Below, one piece after another: positions 24,195 through 39,100 of a stretch of DNA of 64,000 nucleotides. The notes beneath the pieces were generated by a model. The model had not been told where the DNA came from and did not search any database. It saw only the letters and a list, made by a program, of their open reading frames with translations. The position numbers and the translations under genes were made by a program. Origin of the DNA: Taeniopygia guttata (Eukaryota; Chordata; Aves; Passeriformes; Estrildidae); contig NC_133026.1 of NCBI RefSeq assembly GCF_048771995.1, positions 146,968,501 through 147,032,500 of the forward strand, written 5' to 3'. Each line of letters opens with the position of its first letter. Position 1 is the stretch's first letter.

Positions 24195-24690
24195 TTGAAG
24201 AGTCCTGGAGTGCTGTGTCCAGTTCTGGCTCCTCATTACAAGACAGCCATGGACACACTGGAGAGACTCCAGTGCAGGGTCATGAAGAGGCTTAAGGGAC
24301 TGGAGCATCTCTCCCATGAGGACAGGACATGAGCACTGGCACTGCTCAGGCTGGGGAAGACTTCAGGGGATCTTAAAAGTGTGGATGAACACCTGGAGGG
24401 AGGGTGCAAAGAGGACAGAGCCAGGCTCTTTGACTCAGTGCTGCCCACTGGCAGGATCAATGTGCACACACTGAAACACAGGAGCTTCCCTCTGACCACC
24501 AGGAAATAATTTCTTTACTGTGAAGGTGACCCAGCACTGGCACAGGCTGCCCAGGGAGGTTGTGCAGTCTCCATCCCTGGAGATACTCAAAAGCCATCTG
24601 CACATGGCCCATGGCAAGTGGCCTGCTTGAATGGGGATAGGACCAAATGATTTCCAGAGGTCCCTGAAAACCCCTGTGATCCTCTGAAAG
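24195..24690 (+). mobile_element. CR1 LINE 3' region
   Basis: It follows a CR1 from 'gaacactgttgaagagtcctggagtgctgtgtccagttctggctcctcattacaagacagccatggacacactggagagactccagtgcagggtcatgaagaggc' through 'tttctttactgtgaaggtgacccagcactggcacaggctgcccaggg' to 'tgatttccagaggtccctgaaaacccctgtgatcctctg'. At about 500 bp it is one of the longest CR1 pieces in the window. It is noncoding and antisense to TRAPPC9. Confidence 0.93.
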
Positions 24691-25452
24691 GAACTGATAA
24701 TCACCACTGCATCTTAGGGAAGGGCTAGAAAACCTTTATGGCGTTGGATTTCTTCTGCAACAGCACACTCTAATGCCATGGGCTGTCCTGCCCAACGTGA
24801 TCAATCTGCTTCTTGCAGTATTGCCCTAAGATCATGGAGGTGAAGTAGTGGTTATAATGGCATCCCATTATCAGGGATTAACTGACTTGGGTTTCCCAAA
24901 ATACAAAGAATGTGTGTCTGAGGATAACCTTTGTGCTTCCCTGTCTCCTAGCACAGAGCTGAAGTCCAGTTTCTTCCTTCTAAAGCAGTGCATTTATATC
25001 AATTCATTACTTTATATCAGTTCACGTTTCCAAGCTTCTCCCGGCAAGGTGACTCCTTCCATTAACTAAAAAAAAAAACCCCAAACCACTTGTTTTCTGC
25101 TTCCTCCACCCAGTGGGTTTTACTGCTGTACAAAGGGTTAGATCCCCAGACCAGCCAAACCTTTGCAAATACTCCCTAAGCTTAGTGGTTGAATCTATAT
25201 TTTCAAGCTGCTCATCAATTGCCTTTTAGCTTCAATGGTCTGCTGTAGGAATTGTAAATGAACCCTTTGCCCTCTATCTCTACCTTTGTATCTAATAATA
25301 GCTCAGAGCATTTCTTTCTAGTATCTTCATGAGAAAACAGAAAATCCAAACAAAAGGGAAAAATTTAAATCTGGCTCAACCAGATTAATTTTTCTTCTCA
25401 TTCCTAAAAAAAAACCTCAAAAAAATTCAATTCTTTTAGATTGATTTAAAAG

Positions 25453-25480
25453 TGTGTGTGTGCACGTGTGTTTGTGTACA
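25453..25480. repeat. Imperfect (GT)n run
   Basis: The sequence gtgtgtgtgtgcacgtgtgtttgtgtac is a short, interrupted GT dinucleotide stretch. Confidence 0.7.
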
Positions 25481-28400
25481 TATTGAGAGATTATTTCCTT
25501 CCTTCACAGAACACACTTCCCCCCTGCAGTACCAGAGCCAAGGATCTCAATGAGATGTCAGATGAGAGAGCACACATGGCTGGCGTGCAAAATACGATGG
25601 AAAGGAGTGTTTAAAAACAGCCCCTTTCATCAGGGAGAACAGCTTGGTTTGACAGGCAGCTTTACTCCCTTCCTGACACAGAAAACATCTCAAGGACCAT
25701 ACGGATTTGCTTTAATATTTTCATCCATGAGCAGAGGAAAAGCCATGTGCACAAGGTCCCATTTCTGCAGATTCAGCTCACTCACACAGATGGCACATAA
25801 AAGCTGAGACTGCTCACACCACTGCTGTGAGAGTGAATCATTACTGGCTTTGGAGTACAGGAGCTCTGAATCAGAAGGTGCAGTCACTAGCACAGAAATC
25901 AGTCGTGGCTGTATCTCCATCCTATGAAGATTCAGATATGAGAGAAACAGCACTTCAGGAAATTAGAAGGACCAACTTTAATTCCAACTGCCAACATAAA
26001 TTGCATTTTAAAAGTGGCAGCATAAAATATGGATGACAGAAGAGGGAAGGGGGGAAGCATAAAGACCTAGCTATTTCCCAAACTCCTTCTAATTAAAAGT
26101 TAAATCAGTTTTGAAGTAGTGCAATAAGCCAATGGAATGCTGTCCTCCCCACCCTTTTTCATGTTCATTTACCTACAATGCCCACTTGTGTTGGCATCCT
26201 TGGGTGCCAAAATCACCCTGCAATTCCTGACAGCCATGGAAAAAGTGTAGACATTGTCTCTGCCACACATTAATGAACAGGCACAGGACATGTTCTCTTT
26301 TCTCTCTAGAACATTTCCCAAGTGATTATTGTACCAAGGGAGAAAATGTTACGCAACACATTTTGGAAGGTGGAGGATGAGGCTGCTACAACCACTGAGA
26401 AGGGTGATTGGAAAGCCTTGCTTTTTCATTGACAGCCTTTGCCAAGCCTTTTAGGATCTCCATGAATTCATCTTTAAGATGGAAAAAACTGCTTAATGGC
26501 CCAGCTGATGGGTGATGATTATTGCCACCACAGGAAGTCTGTGAGAGACCACTATGCAAAAATAATATATCAGTATTCTTATAATGCATTCTTTCAGGAC
26601 CTCAGAACTCTCAAGAAAAAGGAATTAATGTTACTATCAGGAAGACAGTGACTATTCCACAAGAAAAACATCATTTACCATAACCTGCCAGGTGCACTTC
26701 TGTCTATATCACCCAAAGGAGCCACTTGAAAATGAACACCAAACAAGAATAATATTTTGTGTTATTTACTCTGCTCATATTAACACACAGTAAATTGTTC
26801 TTGACACTTTGTCAAGTTCCCATGCAAGAACTCACAACTCATTTGCCCTTCTGTATATCAAGAGTCCTGAGTCATGGCTAATTGTATTTTCACACCCAAG
26901 TCACTCTTTGCCACTGTCAAAGTTTAATTTTGGAAAACCACATACAAATACATTTAATCCCAGTAGAAATGCATATTCCAGCAATGTTTTCTCTCCTCAT
27001 TCATTTCTGAGCTGATTTTAAAAAACAGGCTGCAGAGAAAGGCAGGGTAGTTTTGCTCATCTTTCCAGGGGAGGGATGGAGAAATTTCTATTGGATATTA
27101 CCCTTTAAACTGGATGTGGAATCCCCAGCTGATGCCCTTGCACTGGCCTCTGCCATTCTCTGCAGCTGGGAACTTGACCCAGGACTTTGGGCAAACACCT
27201 CACAGAGGAATGGCTTTGCACAAACAAGTTGGCCAACAAAACACAAGGCATCAGATGCCCAGATGAATAAATACTGCTCACACAAAAGGTAAAAGATATC
27301 TTTAAAACCAGAAAAGCAAGTCATTACTAGCTTTGCTGTTATAGTTAAGGTACTCTATCAATCAACCACTGCAATTGTTAATTAAAAAAAACCTAATTTT
27401 ACTCATCTTGGTCTGTGAACCAGGAGAGCCATGGCCTGGGGTGGGAGAGGAGCAGCAGCATCACTGACACTTCTGGATAATGTCCATCAGGTACTTTGAT
27501 GGAGGAAAGCCAAAGACCCAGAGCCCATGCTAGAGTTGCTGCAATGAAGATCTCATGGAATGATTCCGATTTTCTGTGCTCAAAAAATCTAAAATACTGA
27601 TTAAAATGTTTGCCCAGGCCAGCTTTCATTCTTAAAATAACACAGAAAGGGCCAGCCATGGTGTCTGGAACAACTTCTCTATATTTATTTTCTTTCCCCT
27701 TAACTCTTTTTGCAAGAGTATTTGTTCAGGACTTTGCAAGGAACTTAACACTGAAAAGGGAATCCTTTTTGAAGTCATTTATTCAGAAATAGGCTTAATC
27801 AATTCTCTCCATTCCTGATCTTACATTTTATGCAGCTGCAAGAAAAGCTCAGAAAGAAGGAAAAAAATCTGTACTACAGGCAAACTCTCTGTGCAGAGCA
27901 ATTCCTGCCTGTCTCCACACAAGCAAGTTTCCCATCCCTCCCTTCATGCTCTGTATCAAGTCAGCAAAAGATTTATCAGCCTGGTTTTTGGGGCAGCTCA
28001 GAGGAACAGGTGACATGTGCCATTCTATTGAGACAACAGGATCCCTGGATTTTCCTGTGTCTCCTCTAAAGAATGAACCTAAACACTGTTTCTGTTTTTC
28101 CTCTTTGCACTTATTCTCCCTAGTTTAGACCAGTTTCCCTTCATTTTCCAAACTGTTCCTGCAAATTATTTGCACACAGAGAGGCAGATTTGGTTACATT
28201 CATTTGTGCATGATGAGGTCCTGCAGCACTTTCAGAGCTGAATACATCCATACAAAAGATATTTCATGAATATAAAAACTGCTCCCTGTCACTTTCATCA
28301 GGAAAATGCTGAATGGTTATTTCATAGCACAAGACCCTCTTAGCTATTTGCATTAAACCTTCTGTCTATGATTTGGACCTGCTCCCTGCACCAAACCTGA

Positions 28401-30211
28401 ACATCTTAATTTGGAATAACATCCTCATATTCATTCATTGTTGTAGTGACACAATAGTGAGGCAAATCCAGCCCCTGCTGAACTTCCCTGCAGTCAGTAG
28501 CACCAGAGCACAGAGGTATACAGATGTTTGTGTTGTAACAGGGTCAAACTACACAGATATCTCACCTTGTCAACCACTGCTACTCCTGTCCTAAAAACTG
28601 TCCTTGTTCTCTGAGCCTGCTTCTCCAAACCCCCTGTGGACCTGAAGATTTCAGCTCCTCTTTGGGTCAAGGCCCTTGGACAGCGATGAATGAAAAATAC
28701 AGAAAAGGATATGAATAAACTATTGCAGCTTCCTGCAAGTACCAACAACCCAGAGACCTTCAGCCAGCATCGGGGCATGAACCAGAAAACAGGAAAGCTG
28801 GCAGCAGATGGGATAACTGGACATGAATATAGACTGGTAAAAGAGGCAATTGCTTTCACAAGACCTCTGAGCTGCCCCGTTCCTGGCAGACTTCCCATTC
28901 CCAAACATTTTAGAATTAAATTAAGGACACTTTTTTTTTTTTTTGCTCCAAAAGTAATTAAAAAGAAAAATACACTTAAAATATAGTTCTAGCAACAATG
29001 AGCAATTAGTGTTTGATAATTGCCCGTGTCTTCCTATTTAATCACTCTTTTGCAGTGCCCAGTATGCTGATGACAGAGCCCAACTGGTCCCACTATCGTT
29101 CTTGCCAAATTGTTCCCAGTCTGTGTCTGCTCTTAACTGTGTGATGGCAACGGGCTGAGGATGCTGCAGCATCCCCTGGAACTCGCTTGCAAAAGAATTC
29201 CTCAACCTTGCCATTTGCCCTGAGTAAGATTTCTTCCTCCAAATCAGTGCAATGTTTATGTCCAGTTTTAAACTCCAAGACATGTGACCAGCATTCTGTT
29301 TTAGCACTACTTGATCTTGGCTATGAACATCTAAATGTGGTACAACCTTCTTCCATTAACTCCAAAAAACAGGGTCACGCTGGCTGAGGAGGGAAGCACG
29401 AACGTGACTCGTGCTCTGGGGTTTGACTGCCTCCAGCTTCTACTTGGGCTCTTAAAACCTGAATGCACATTAACCACAGATTTATTTCAGAAATGTGTCA
29501 GTTCAGTTTAACCTCCCTGGTTTTGGTGGGAGTTATTTTACTTCACACATGCCTTTTATGACAGACATTCCTCCTTCCCTAAGAAACTGCTGGCACATGG
29601 ATGGCACCTGCTTGTCTCATCCTCTGGCAGCCAAGATAACCTGTGATTTGGTGCTTTGCCCAATTTGCTATCAAGTGAAAATAATTTCTGAGTTTATACT
29701 GCTTGTGCCCAGTCCTAATCTAAATGCACAAGGGCAGATCCCTAAGATTTTAAGATGCTCAAAGCTCTGTGTTTTCCAGTAAGCCTGAGCTCTTTTTGAC
29801 TTATCTTAAAATATTCCATGACATGGCCCCAGCCTTCTTAAACAGTCTCGTTTATGAACGTGGGCCAACCCTTTTTTGTCTGCTAATCACAAGCAGGTTT
29901 GACAAAATTTCTTCTTATTATCTGCTACACAGCCTGGAGGTCAGGCTGGCATACAGTGTGTGTCTTGTGTTTGAAATCTCACAAGCCTGGGATTTGCATG
30001 TTATTTTAAGTTATTGAAAACTTTATTTCTATAGCTTTTCTGTGTCATGACTATTTTCAGAACATTCTTTTCCAGCCCTGTAGGAAAAAAAAAATGAGAG
30101 GGGAAAAAACCCTCTAAGACATTTAAACAAAACTAAAACCTATTAGGAAGTATCGTTTAACGCTGGTTTAGGTATATTGGCAGCTTTGTGCAAAACCTCT
30201 GCAGGAACTGA

Positions 30212-30315
30212 ACTGAATCATAGAATGCCCTGAATTAGAAGGAAACACACAAGGATCATTGAGTCCAACTTCTGGCTCTGCACAGGACAAACCTAAAAAT
30301 CACACCACGATGTGA
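30212..30315 (-). mobile_element. Short CR1 LINE 3' end
   Basis: The plus strand reads 'gaatcatagaatgccctgaattagaaggaaacacacaaggatcattgagtccaacttctggctctgcacaggacaaacctaaaaatcacacca'. This is the reverse complement of the last 100 bp of a CR1 subfamily also represented at 11751 and 44165. Confidence 0.85.
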
Positions 30316-32706
30316 CTTAACCCATAGTTTATTGAAAGCAAATCACCTCTTTCCTCACTGGTTGCTTAAAGAGACTTTAAATTTTCTCCCTTTTTCCTGC
30401 CATTCTGCAGTGATGGATGTTGGACAAACCTCTCCCTCTGTAGAAGAGACTTTGAAAAGCCTCATGCCAACTTTGTCAGAGTGTCTGACTTGTGGCTGCA
30501 AAAATTAATGGTAAAAAAGGAGCCTATAGCACTTTGTGCTGTTTTGAGAGCATGTCTCAACCTCAAAGCAGGTTTAGTCTAGACACTGGATGGATTGCAG
30601 ACCTCCAGGGAGTGTTACCTGCTCCACAAATCAGTGACAAGGGCAGTGATTGTGGCACATTTGCCATGGAAATGGCAGTGAACTACAACTGCTCACAAGA
30701 GAAGTAATGCCTATTTAACAGCAGAGACACAAAACTAGGCCCCTATACTCAATTTTGTGTATGTAAAGTCTAAGATGTGAGTTCAGCCACACAGCTGACT
30801 GACCCAAAATCTCATGGAATTAGGCAATATGGAAGTGGAATTTTTTTTTCTTTTTCTTCTACCATGTCAAATGGAAACAGCATTTTCTGCATTACCCATT
30901 CAACAAGCACACAGTGGTGCTCTGGATTCTTACAGAGGTAACACCTAAAAGGGAGGTTTTTGTGGCTTTTTTTCTAAGTTGCTGGTTAAACTAATCCTAT
31001 GTGTAGTATAATTGGTTTTTTGTGGCCTGTAGGAAGAGATCTGTGAGGTACTGTCTGAAGCAGAAGCAACTCAAATGCAGGTGAGAAGAGAGAGGACACA
31101 GCAGTATCTTCAGATGTACAGAGTCACTGGTGCAAGATGTTTTAAGTAAGTAAAAAAAAAAAGTTATACTGACTATTTGAAGAAAAACTGTGGGTCTGTA
31201 ACTCATTTTCCATACTTGCTTTAAAAAATAACCATGATACACTGCATGAGATGTCCAGGCCATAAGAATTTTTGTGTCTTCATAGATCAGCCCCAGCCTG
31301 GTACGAGATAATGTATAACCCCCTATTAACAGGCAGGTAGATGATTTACCACATTTCAGTGCCTGTGTAAACATGAGCAGGAGGACACTGAGCCTCACAG
31401 GCCTCCTTTAGCCCAGCCACGACTGAAATGCACCGAGCTGAGCTAAACAAGGGTATCAAACCAGGCCAGGCACAGCCACTGCCACCGCAGCACTCTGAGC
31501 AGGGCAGGGGTGACCTGGGGGTACCAGACAACCTGTGCCCAATGTCCACACACTGGGGGTGCCCACCAAAATGAACATATTCTCCATGAAGTTTCTTTGA
31601 ATGTCACTCACAGCATATTTCAGTCTGATGACTCTTAATTGTTTCGCTTGCCACTGGAGTGTCTTAATTTTTTCCAATTTTCCCTCTGTATGATTAGTCC
31701 ACTTTTGCATTAAGACATGAGACAATAATCCAAGCAGATGTGAATTGGAAACCCCTAAACCCTACTATGAGATCTTTATTCTACTTGCATCCTGCTTCTA
31801 TATTATAACCCGTCTCAAATTCCAATTTTAACGAACAAAAGAACTGCAGTAATAGATATGTGTAGATGGAAGTTTACAGTCATACTCTGTGACACAAATC
31901 CATTTTTTTTCCTTGCTATATTGGATATGAACACTCAAATAACAATCAAGCTTAGAGAAAAAAAGAAATCTTTAAGACTAGAGTCATCAAACCAAACTAC
32001 TTTTGGCCTTTCTCTGAGATATTTCTGTTAATAATTTACTACTTCTAAAACTGAACATACTCAACACCTCGCTTCTGAATTTTTCATGAAGTCCTTTTCT
32101 CCTCATACCTGTCTTAATTTCAGAAATAAAATCAGATTCCTTCCTGCCAATCTCAGCTTTCACTTTGACTTGATATCCTCTCATGACTCATGCCTCCACA
32201 GCCTGTGATTAAATCCTGATGATGTTTTCTAGAGAACTTCTCCAAAACTGACCTTTTTGCTCTGCCTACACTGCCAAGCCCTCTTCTGAGATCTAACTGG
32301 ATTGTACACCCTAAAAATTAGAGTCACTTCATCTCTGCTTTTGAGACCTTCAAACTTTCTATTCTCCTGAAGCCCTTGAACCAAGTATCACCCTGTAGGT
32401 CCATGACCTGGCTATGTCCACATGGACCTTGCATGGATCTCATTCCCAGATTTCTAGACATGGCAGTAGAGCTCAGCCCAGGCTAAATTCCCACATAATG
32501 ACCCATCTTTTCCTGTGCCAGCAGAAACCCATTGCTGAGGTCACACAGCAATAACCCAGAAACCTGGTGATTGCTGCAGAGGTGGCAAACTGTGCCCACT
32601 GCTACCTGAGGGCTACCACCTGTGTGCAAAACTACTTCTCTCTCATTACTCTGTTAGATTATTTTTCCTATTCCTCCTCCCTGCTCACTTTTTTCTTTTA
32701 CACACC

Positions 32707-32935
32707 ATATATATCTTTATAACATACAACATATATATCTACATGGTATATATAACATAAATAACACATATTTACATGTGTGTGTATATATCTATATCTA
32801 CATATATAGATACAGACATAGATATAGATACAGATTATATAGATGTATAGATATAGATAGATAGATAGATAGATATAGATTAGATAGACAGACACAGACA
32901 GAGATATGGATATAGATAGATAGATACAAATATAA
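32707..32935. repeat. ATAG/ATATAG microsatellite region
   Basis: About 230 bp of alternating TA, ATATAG and GATA units (tatatatctacatggtatatata, then gatatagatagatagatagatagatagat). A short interruption (agacagacacagacagag) precedes more GATA repeats. It resembles an old, interrupted compound microsatellite. The long minus-strand frame rich in Tyr and Ile across it is an artefact. Confidence 0.92.
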
Positions 32936-34605
32936 AATGCTGGACTATAAGCACTCAGGCACAAACACTTATAAGCTCTTAGGGATCACAATATTCATGC
33001 TCCTAAGAGCTTAGCAGAACAATTTGTATGGCACCTAGAAGTACACAGACCTATTTTCCTGGGATGTGAAGATGGCACTGCTAGAGAATCAGAAACAATT
33101 AAATTAAAATAAACCCAACCCCAACCCTAAATACATTTTTAAAAAAAGTCTTTATTTAAGTATCTCACATCTCAAATCTGGTGGGGCAAGGAAGTGAGCA
33201 TTGCACCAGGTTTCCATGTAGGACACTGAAACATTTTAGGGAGGAGTTAACCTGTCCTGGGAAGTGAAGTAAGGAGTTCTCAATAAGCAGAAATTAACTA
33301 ATAAACTACCAAAAAGAACTAAGAGGGGAAGGTGACTTCCAGAAGATAGAGAAAAACATCTTAATTGTAAGTCTTCAAAATCCCCATGCTGGCTCATTGA
33401 GGTACCAGCTCCTTACAGGAATAACTCTTAAACTAAACCAAATGTAAAGCCTGAGGATTCACAGGACATGCAGGAAGAGTGCACAAGGGATAAAAGAAAA
33501 CCCAACCACAAGGAAAAGTAAATTGAAATAAAAATAATGCTGTTTAAAGGAGAATTCTCTGAGAAAAGAATTAAAGTAAGAGCCTAGAAATCCTTTCTTT
33601 CCCATCACTGCATTTTGTGGGAAAGAAAGATCAGCACAACAGAGTGCACAGAGGATGAAAATTTTGTCTTTAAATAAAACTGCAAATATGACATTGCGGG
33701 AAGAGAAGAAAAGAAACACTGAGTTCAGCTAGACAGAGTAAAAAATTAAATCCTCTCCATACCCAAGGCTGCAAGACATGCCTTGGGCCTCATCTGTCAA
33801 GTGCTGAAAAGCATTCCTGCAAACCCCTCTCCTTTCCATTGACAACCCGGGTGCCAAAACCTTTTTCTTTGCTCAAACCCTGCAACTGTGCTCCAGCCTG
33901 GAGAGCTGCTGGGGAAATGAGCAATGAGCAGGTGTCAAATTCTGTCCTTTTATCTCTGGCTTTAAAAGACAGACACAATTATGTGCAAATCAGAGTAGTG
34001 AGGCAGCTGATTAAGTCCCTTTTCTAATTATTTTCCCAAGGCTCTGTGCACAGGCCAGCCAGAGTTATCAGCTCATCTGCAGACACAGTATGGTGGCTGC
34101 TCCACCTTCTAGAGACCCACACACAAAGAAACAGAGATGAGAAATTACTAATTCCTCACCCTCCATGTCAGGCAAAGAGCCCTGCACTGTCTGACAAGGC
34201 CTCTCTGGCAAAATCTTTCCCTGGTTTATGTATTTTGAGATTATGTGGGTATGTTTGATACACATTACTAGAATGCCTGGGAAATGAAATGAGATTGTAA
34301 AGTATAGGAAGTTAAGAAAGTTGAAAAAACTAAAGGTGAAAGTCTTCAAAATTCAGTGTATGGAAAGACTTTATGGCTTCTTCAGTCTACCTCTGAAGTC
34401 ACGTATCGTTCTGTGATTTTACATGTGAGGTGCAAAGAAATGCATCGTGTTTCAGCCTACAAAACAGGAACAGAAAATCCTCCCAAGCCCTATCACCTGT
34501 TGAGACCAGATTTTTGACTTTATAAAAAAAATCCATGGATTTACATTACTTAGGGGTCTGGCAAATGGTTTTACTTAGCCATGCTGGAATATTGAGTTGG
34601 GGGTT

Positions 34606-34650
34606 TTTAAATTTAAATTTAAAAAAAAAAGGATAAAAGGATAAAAGAAA
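34606..34650. repeat. AT palindrome plus AAAAGGAT tandem
   Basis: tttttaaatttaaatttaaaaa is near-perfectly self-complementary and is followed by three ggataaaa-type units (aaaaggataaaaggataaaag). It is low complexity, with no function implied. Confidence 0.7.
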
Positions 34651-36122
34651 AATAGCTTTTGATGGTTTGAACAGACCTAAGAAAGGAAGTTACTCATATA
34701 ATATCAAAAGGAAATTTTCCTTGCAGTCTTAATACAAAGCCTGAGTGTACTTGCAGGGATCCTGGTTGCCAGCCCAGCCCCAGAAGTTGTGCCCCTGGGA
34801 GGGCAGTATTAAATAAAGCCTCCTGATGCCATCTACATCAGTGCTGCTGTTTGCAGAAGCACAGCTCCAGACTGTGCATATGGGATATGCCCCTCAATGC
34901 TAACTTATCATCCTTACATCCATACCAAGAGAGGCTTTATATGCATCCTCATTATGCAAAGAGGAAAGGAGAGAGGATCATTTTGTCCTGATCCTTTCTA
35001 AACAAAAGAAGCAGAAGTTTTCAGTGCCAGGGAAATTTTTTCCAGAATTTTTCAGGTCTCTAGCAACACTTTAGCCTATGTTTTTCCAAAAATATCTTTG
35101 AAGTAAGAGAGTGAAGAGAAGCTCATTAGTTGCTTGGAAAGTATATAAAGCAAACAGTGACATATAATGGAAACTGTTCCCAAGAGCATTTGGATTTCAG
35201 CAAGTACATGGCGCTGGGAGTTAACCACTCTATTATGTGGGTTGTCTTTTCCAGCATTAATTTGTGAAAAAGTCCATCTTTTACACACTTGCAATCCAAA
35301 CAAAAGGACAAATTAAGAGAACCAAGCACAGAAACCATGCTGGGCGATGGAGTGCTGCAGACAAATGCTGCCAGTAATCTATATTCACATTGTAATGCAC
35401 GAACTGACCCAGAATTAACTATGGCTGCCCTCTCCTGGAAAACTCTCTGGAACAAATGAAGTTTTCTCATCCATTTCCATTAATGGCATTAGCATGCTTG
35501 GTGGCAAGACCACAGCAGAACAACTGGATAAACAGCTACAAGGAAGCAGTAACAAGAGACAATAGAACGGAACCATTTTTCAACAGAAGTCCTGAATAGA
35601 TATTCCAGTCCCACTTGTAAAGCAGGGATACAACTGAGCTCACTCAGAGAATGCAAACTGAGCTTCCTGGCTTTAGGTTTTAAAATGGATGTCAAATATC
35701 AGGATGGGAGTAGGAAGAAAACAACCTCCAGTCAATTCATAGAAGTTCTTCACATTCAGATACCTGAGAGCTTTAGGAAGCTTTATTGGAAATCTTAATC
35801 TCCTTGAGGTTCACTGATCAAATACAACATGAGCCCATGAGCTCCAAGGGACTAAGTGCTGGCTCCAGGCTCAGCAGATCATCCTGCTGGTATGTCTTTG
35901 TGCACATCTAGAGAGCTCTTTCTTCACTCTTCAAATAAAGATGGAATTCCCAGAACAAATGAGGATGGGCAAGGATGTTACTATGAGGCAGCAAAATGTC
36001 CTGACCCATAGCCTCAATGTTATTGCTAGAATGGAGGAAGGGTACTGTGGTTTCAGCCTACAATCCACAGCTACATAATCACCTATTAGGAAATCATTCA
36101 GAGACCTTTCCTCTGAAGGCAT

Positions 36123-39100
36123 TTTTTGGTTGACCTCATTCAGTAAGAAGCTCTTAAAATCCTTTCTTGAGAAACAATGGCATAAGATGATAATTTTGGA
36201 AGATCATTGGTGAAATCCAAGTTATTACTTCTTCCATGAAGGTATCACTGAGTCATATCTAGTGATAAGAGCAGAGAATTACATGCTAATATTGTAGAAA
36301 CACAGTGAGATTTCATTAGATTTAGTTATCAAATTGATCAATAGAGTATCCCTGATCAAAACAAATGAAACGAATTCACCTTTCGTCACCTTCATGAATT
36401 AATCACCTTCTTGAGAGGTTTGACTGTGAAAGCATTTTAAAAATTGCATTAATCCTAAACATCCATCAGAGTAGAATAATCTGTTAAATTAAGCATTTTA
36501 TTCAAAATTACAAAGTTCAGTTCAAGCATTTTAGAGGCTCAGTAGTAAGTATCTACAAATGTAGGGATTTCCTAAATTTTCTTCACTATTTTCCTCTTTA
36601 TCAACATTGTTCCTGACAATTTTTTAATGTCTCTTGCATTTGCCTCTGACAGTATCCACAGTGCACGAGGCCCTACATGAAAACAGGCAAAATCTGTGCC
36701 CTTAAATAATCACTTTGTCACATAATGACCAGAAATCTCCATGTATGTAATGAGCCCTTTCAAATGACACATTCAATCTGCCTCAATGAAAAGTAGCTGT
36801 ACTAGGAGGCAGATGCTCCCCAACAAGTTTGCCAGCTGTTGAAGCCATATCCAGATGTTGTGCTCACTGAACTCCAAACACATGACCTTTCAGGAAAACA
36901 GAAACTTGTTCCCTGTCTTAAAATTGCTGAGCCAAGACTTTTATCTGCATAAAATGCAATAAATTAACTCTACTCCTGGGGTTCCTTCACAAATATGGAA
37001 CAACAAACTCACAAAACAAAGCAACAAAAAATTACAGTAAAATAGAGGAGAATTGTCTTTGACAGGAAAGATCAATTCCAGTTGTCTTTAATGACCTGAA
37101 TGATATAAAACTCAGCTATAGCATCCACCCTCTTGTTTTCCCAATTCTATTTGTAGCTGGGCTCCATTTTTACCTTCCAGAGCATGGCAGCCTCAAGGAA
37201 AAAAATGCTTTGCATGAGCAAAGGTTTATTTCCTCTGATTATTTTCTTTGAAATCTAATATAAATAAATAGCACTATCTTCTCTGTATAAAAGACTAATA
37301 AAATTGTTAAATTGCTTGAAAATTGGGCAAGCTTGAGCTACTCTTAAATGAATCTAAGTATTTATCTAAGAAAATAAACCCGTTTCTGACACAATGTGTC
37401 AATGCTTGCTATTAACAACAATCTGAAAATAAATTTTTCTTGAAGGTGTGGCACTAACAGGAATGGAATATTCTCTCACATCAAAGACAACTACCAGTAA
37501 AGACCAGCAGGAGGTCTGTTGGTGTTTAGAAGTTTTATTTAATTTTTAACATCTCAAAGTCATTCAGCAGAATGGATTGCTGTTTTTATCATCCCAAAGC
37601 ACCTCATTAAACAAGTGAGTTAATCAAGTATACTCCGCTAATGAGAAAACATGATTAAAAAAGTTCAGAGAAGTGGGAATGAGGAAAAAAATTCACAAGA
37701 ATAAAACATCCTTTCAAGCCAGAAACATGCTCATGGTTCTTAAAATGTAAGGTGCAGTTTGGTTAATAAAATATAAGTGATAATTATGTCTTCTATGAGT
37801 AAACAGTAAATAACCTGGTCAAAAATACAGGAGGATACTTTCTGATAGGAGTCTATGGGGAGAACTTCTGTCCTGACCATGGTTTGATGGTCAAGAAAGG
37901 AAGAATCTTCCAGATTTATGATAAGATTCTGTAATTAATATACAGGACTGTATACCCTGTATGGCTTTGGCATTTGGGCTATTTGCATTTATTGAAAATT
38001 GGTATTAGGACCTGCTGAAAGGTATGCACCCACTAGGTTTACAGGGAAATACAAGTAATCACATATTCCAGGTATCAGGTTCATTTTTAAGATAGCTAAT
38101 TGATTAACTATTAATAATAGCTAATAATGGATTAATAGCTGGGAGCTATCTATACATAACAGCTACACCAGGGACATTTAACCACGGCAACTTCCTCTGC
38201 CCTTTGACTGCACATTTGAGAGTCACTGTAGCATTTCAGATCTCGGGAGTTCTCATACATTCCTTACCAATCCCTGTCCATAGCTCACTAAATATAGAAT
38301 TTTCTTCTGAATTATGCCTGTCCAGAAGGACTCCTTCCTATTCCAGTTACAGCTTTTCTGTGCCTAAAACTACAAGGTGTGGTAATACCTGGAATATTTC
38401 TCCCTGATACCAAAATGGAGAATGGGCTTCATTTGCTCAGTCAGCCTTTCCCCTGCAAATGCAGGAGTATTTCATGCACATATTTACTCATGCATTGTGA
38501 ATTCATGGACTCACAATAACCCCAGCAATATATCTAAATATTTGAAAGCAACTGTGGCAGAATCACTTTGGAAAATCCTTCTGAGACTGGCGTGATGTTC
38601 ATTTTCTTGCAGCCTGCTGAAATATTTACACAAATCTTTGTTCTGTGATGCGATTTGCCTGTTAATAATACTGAGCAGCAATCTACCTTGCTTAGACTTC
38701 TCAAAATAGTCCTAAATACATGAATCCTGTAATGAGAATATGCATTGTCTGGAACTTTGGACTGTAATGTTCTCTTGGATCACTTGCAAGCGTGGCTCTT
38801 TATTACTTGGCCTTGGCATAAAATGCCATCAAAGCCAGCAAACACCATTTCCTTGACTGCCCACTCACCAAGTCCTGAGTAGAACAAAAATATGGCACAG
38901 GCTGTACTGAGAGCCCTGGAAAACCACCTGCCATCTTCGGTTCTGGGAGCTCAGAATTTGTCCTTTGCAGTCACAGGAATGGCCTTTCTGTTGACATTTC
39001 CAGGAAAGAAAAATATAGCTGTTAATTAATAAAACAGCCAAAGTTTGTCTGCAGGTTGTTCCACTAATAAGCAGAGCCAGTATTAAAATTGCAGCTTTTC

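Noticed and set aside
29038..29307. Minus-strand frame that reads like a soluble protein fragment
   Set aside because: No family was recognised, no splice sites lie at sensible positions, and an overlapping alternative frame is equally open.
32698..32964. Minus-strand Tyr/Ile-rich frame with membrane-like composition
   Set aside because: It is the translation of the GATA/TATC microsatellite.
33109..33130. Telomere-like cccaaccccaaccctaaa
   Set aside because: Only about three degenerate units, too short to call an interstitial telomeric repeat.
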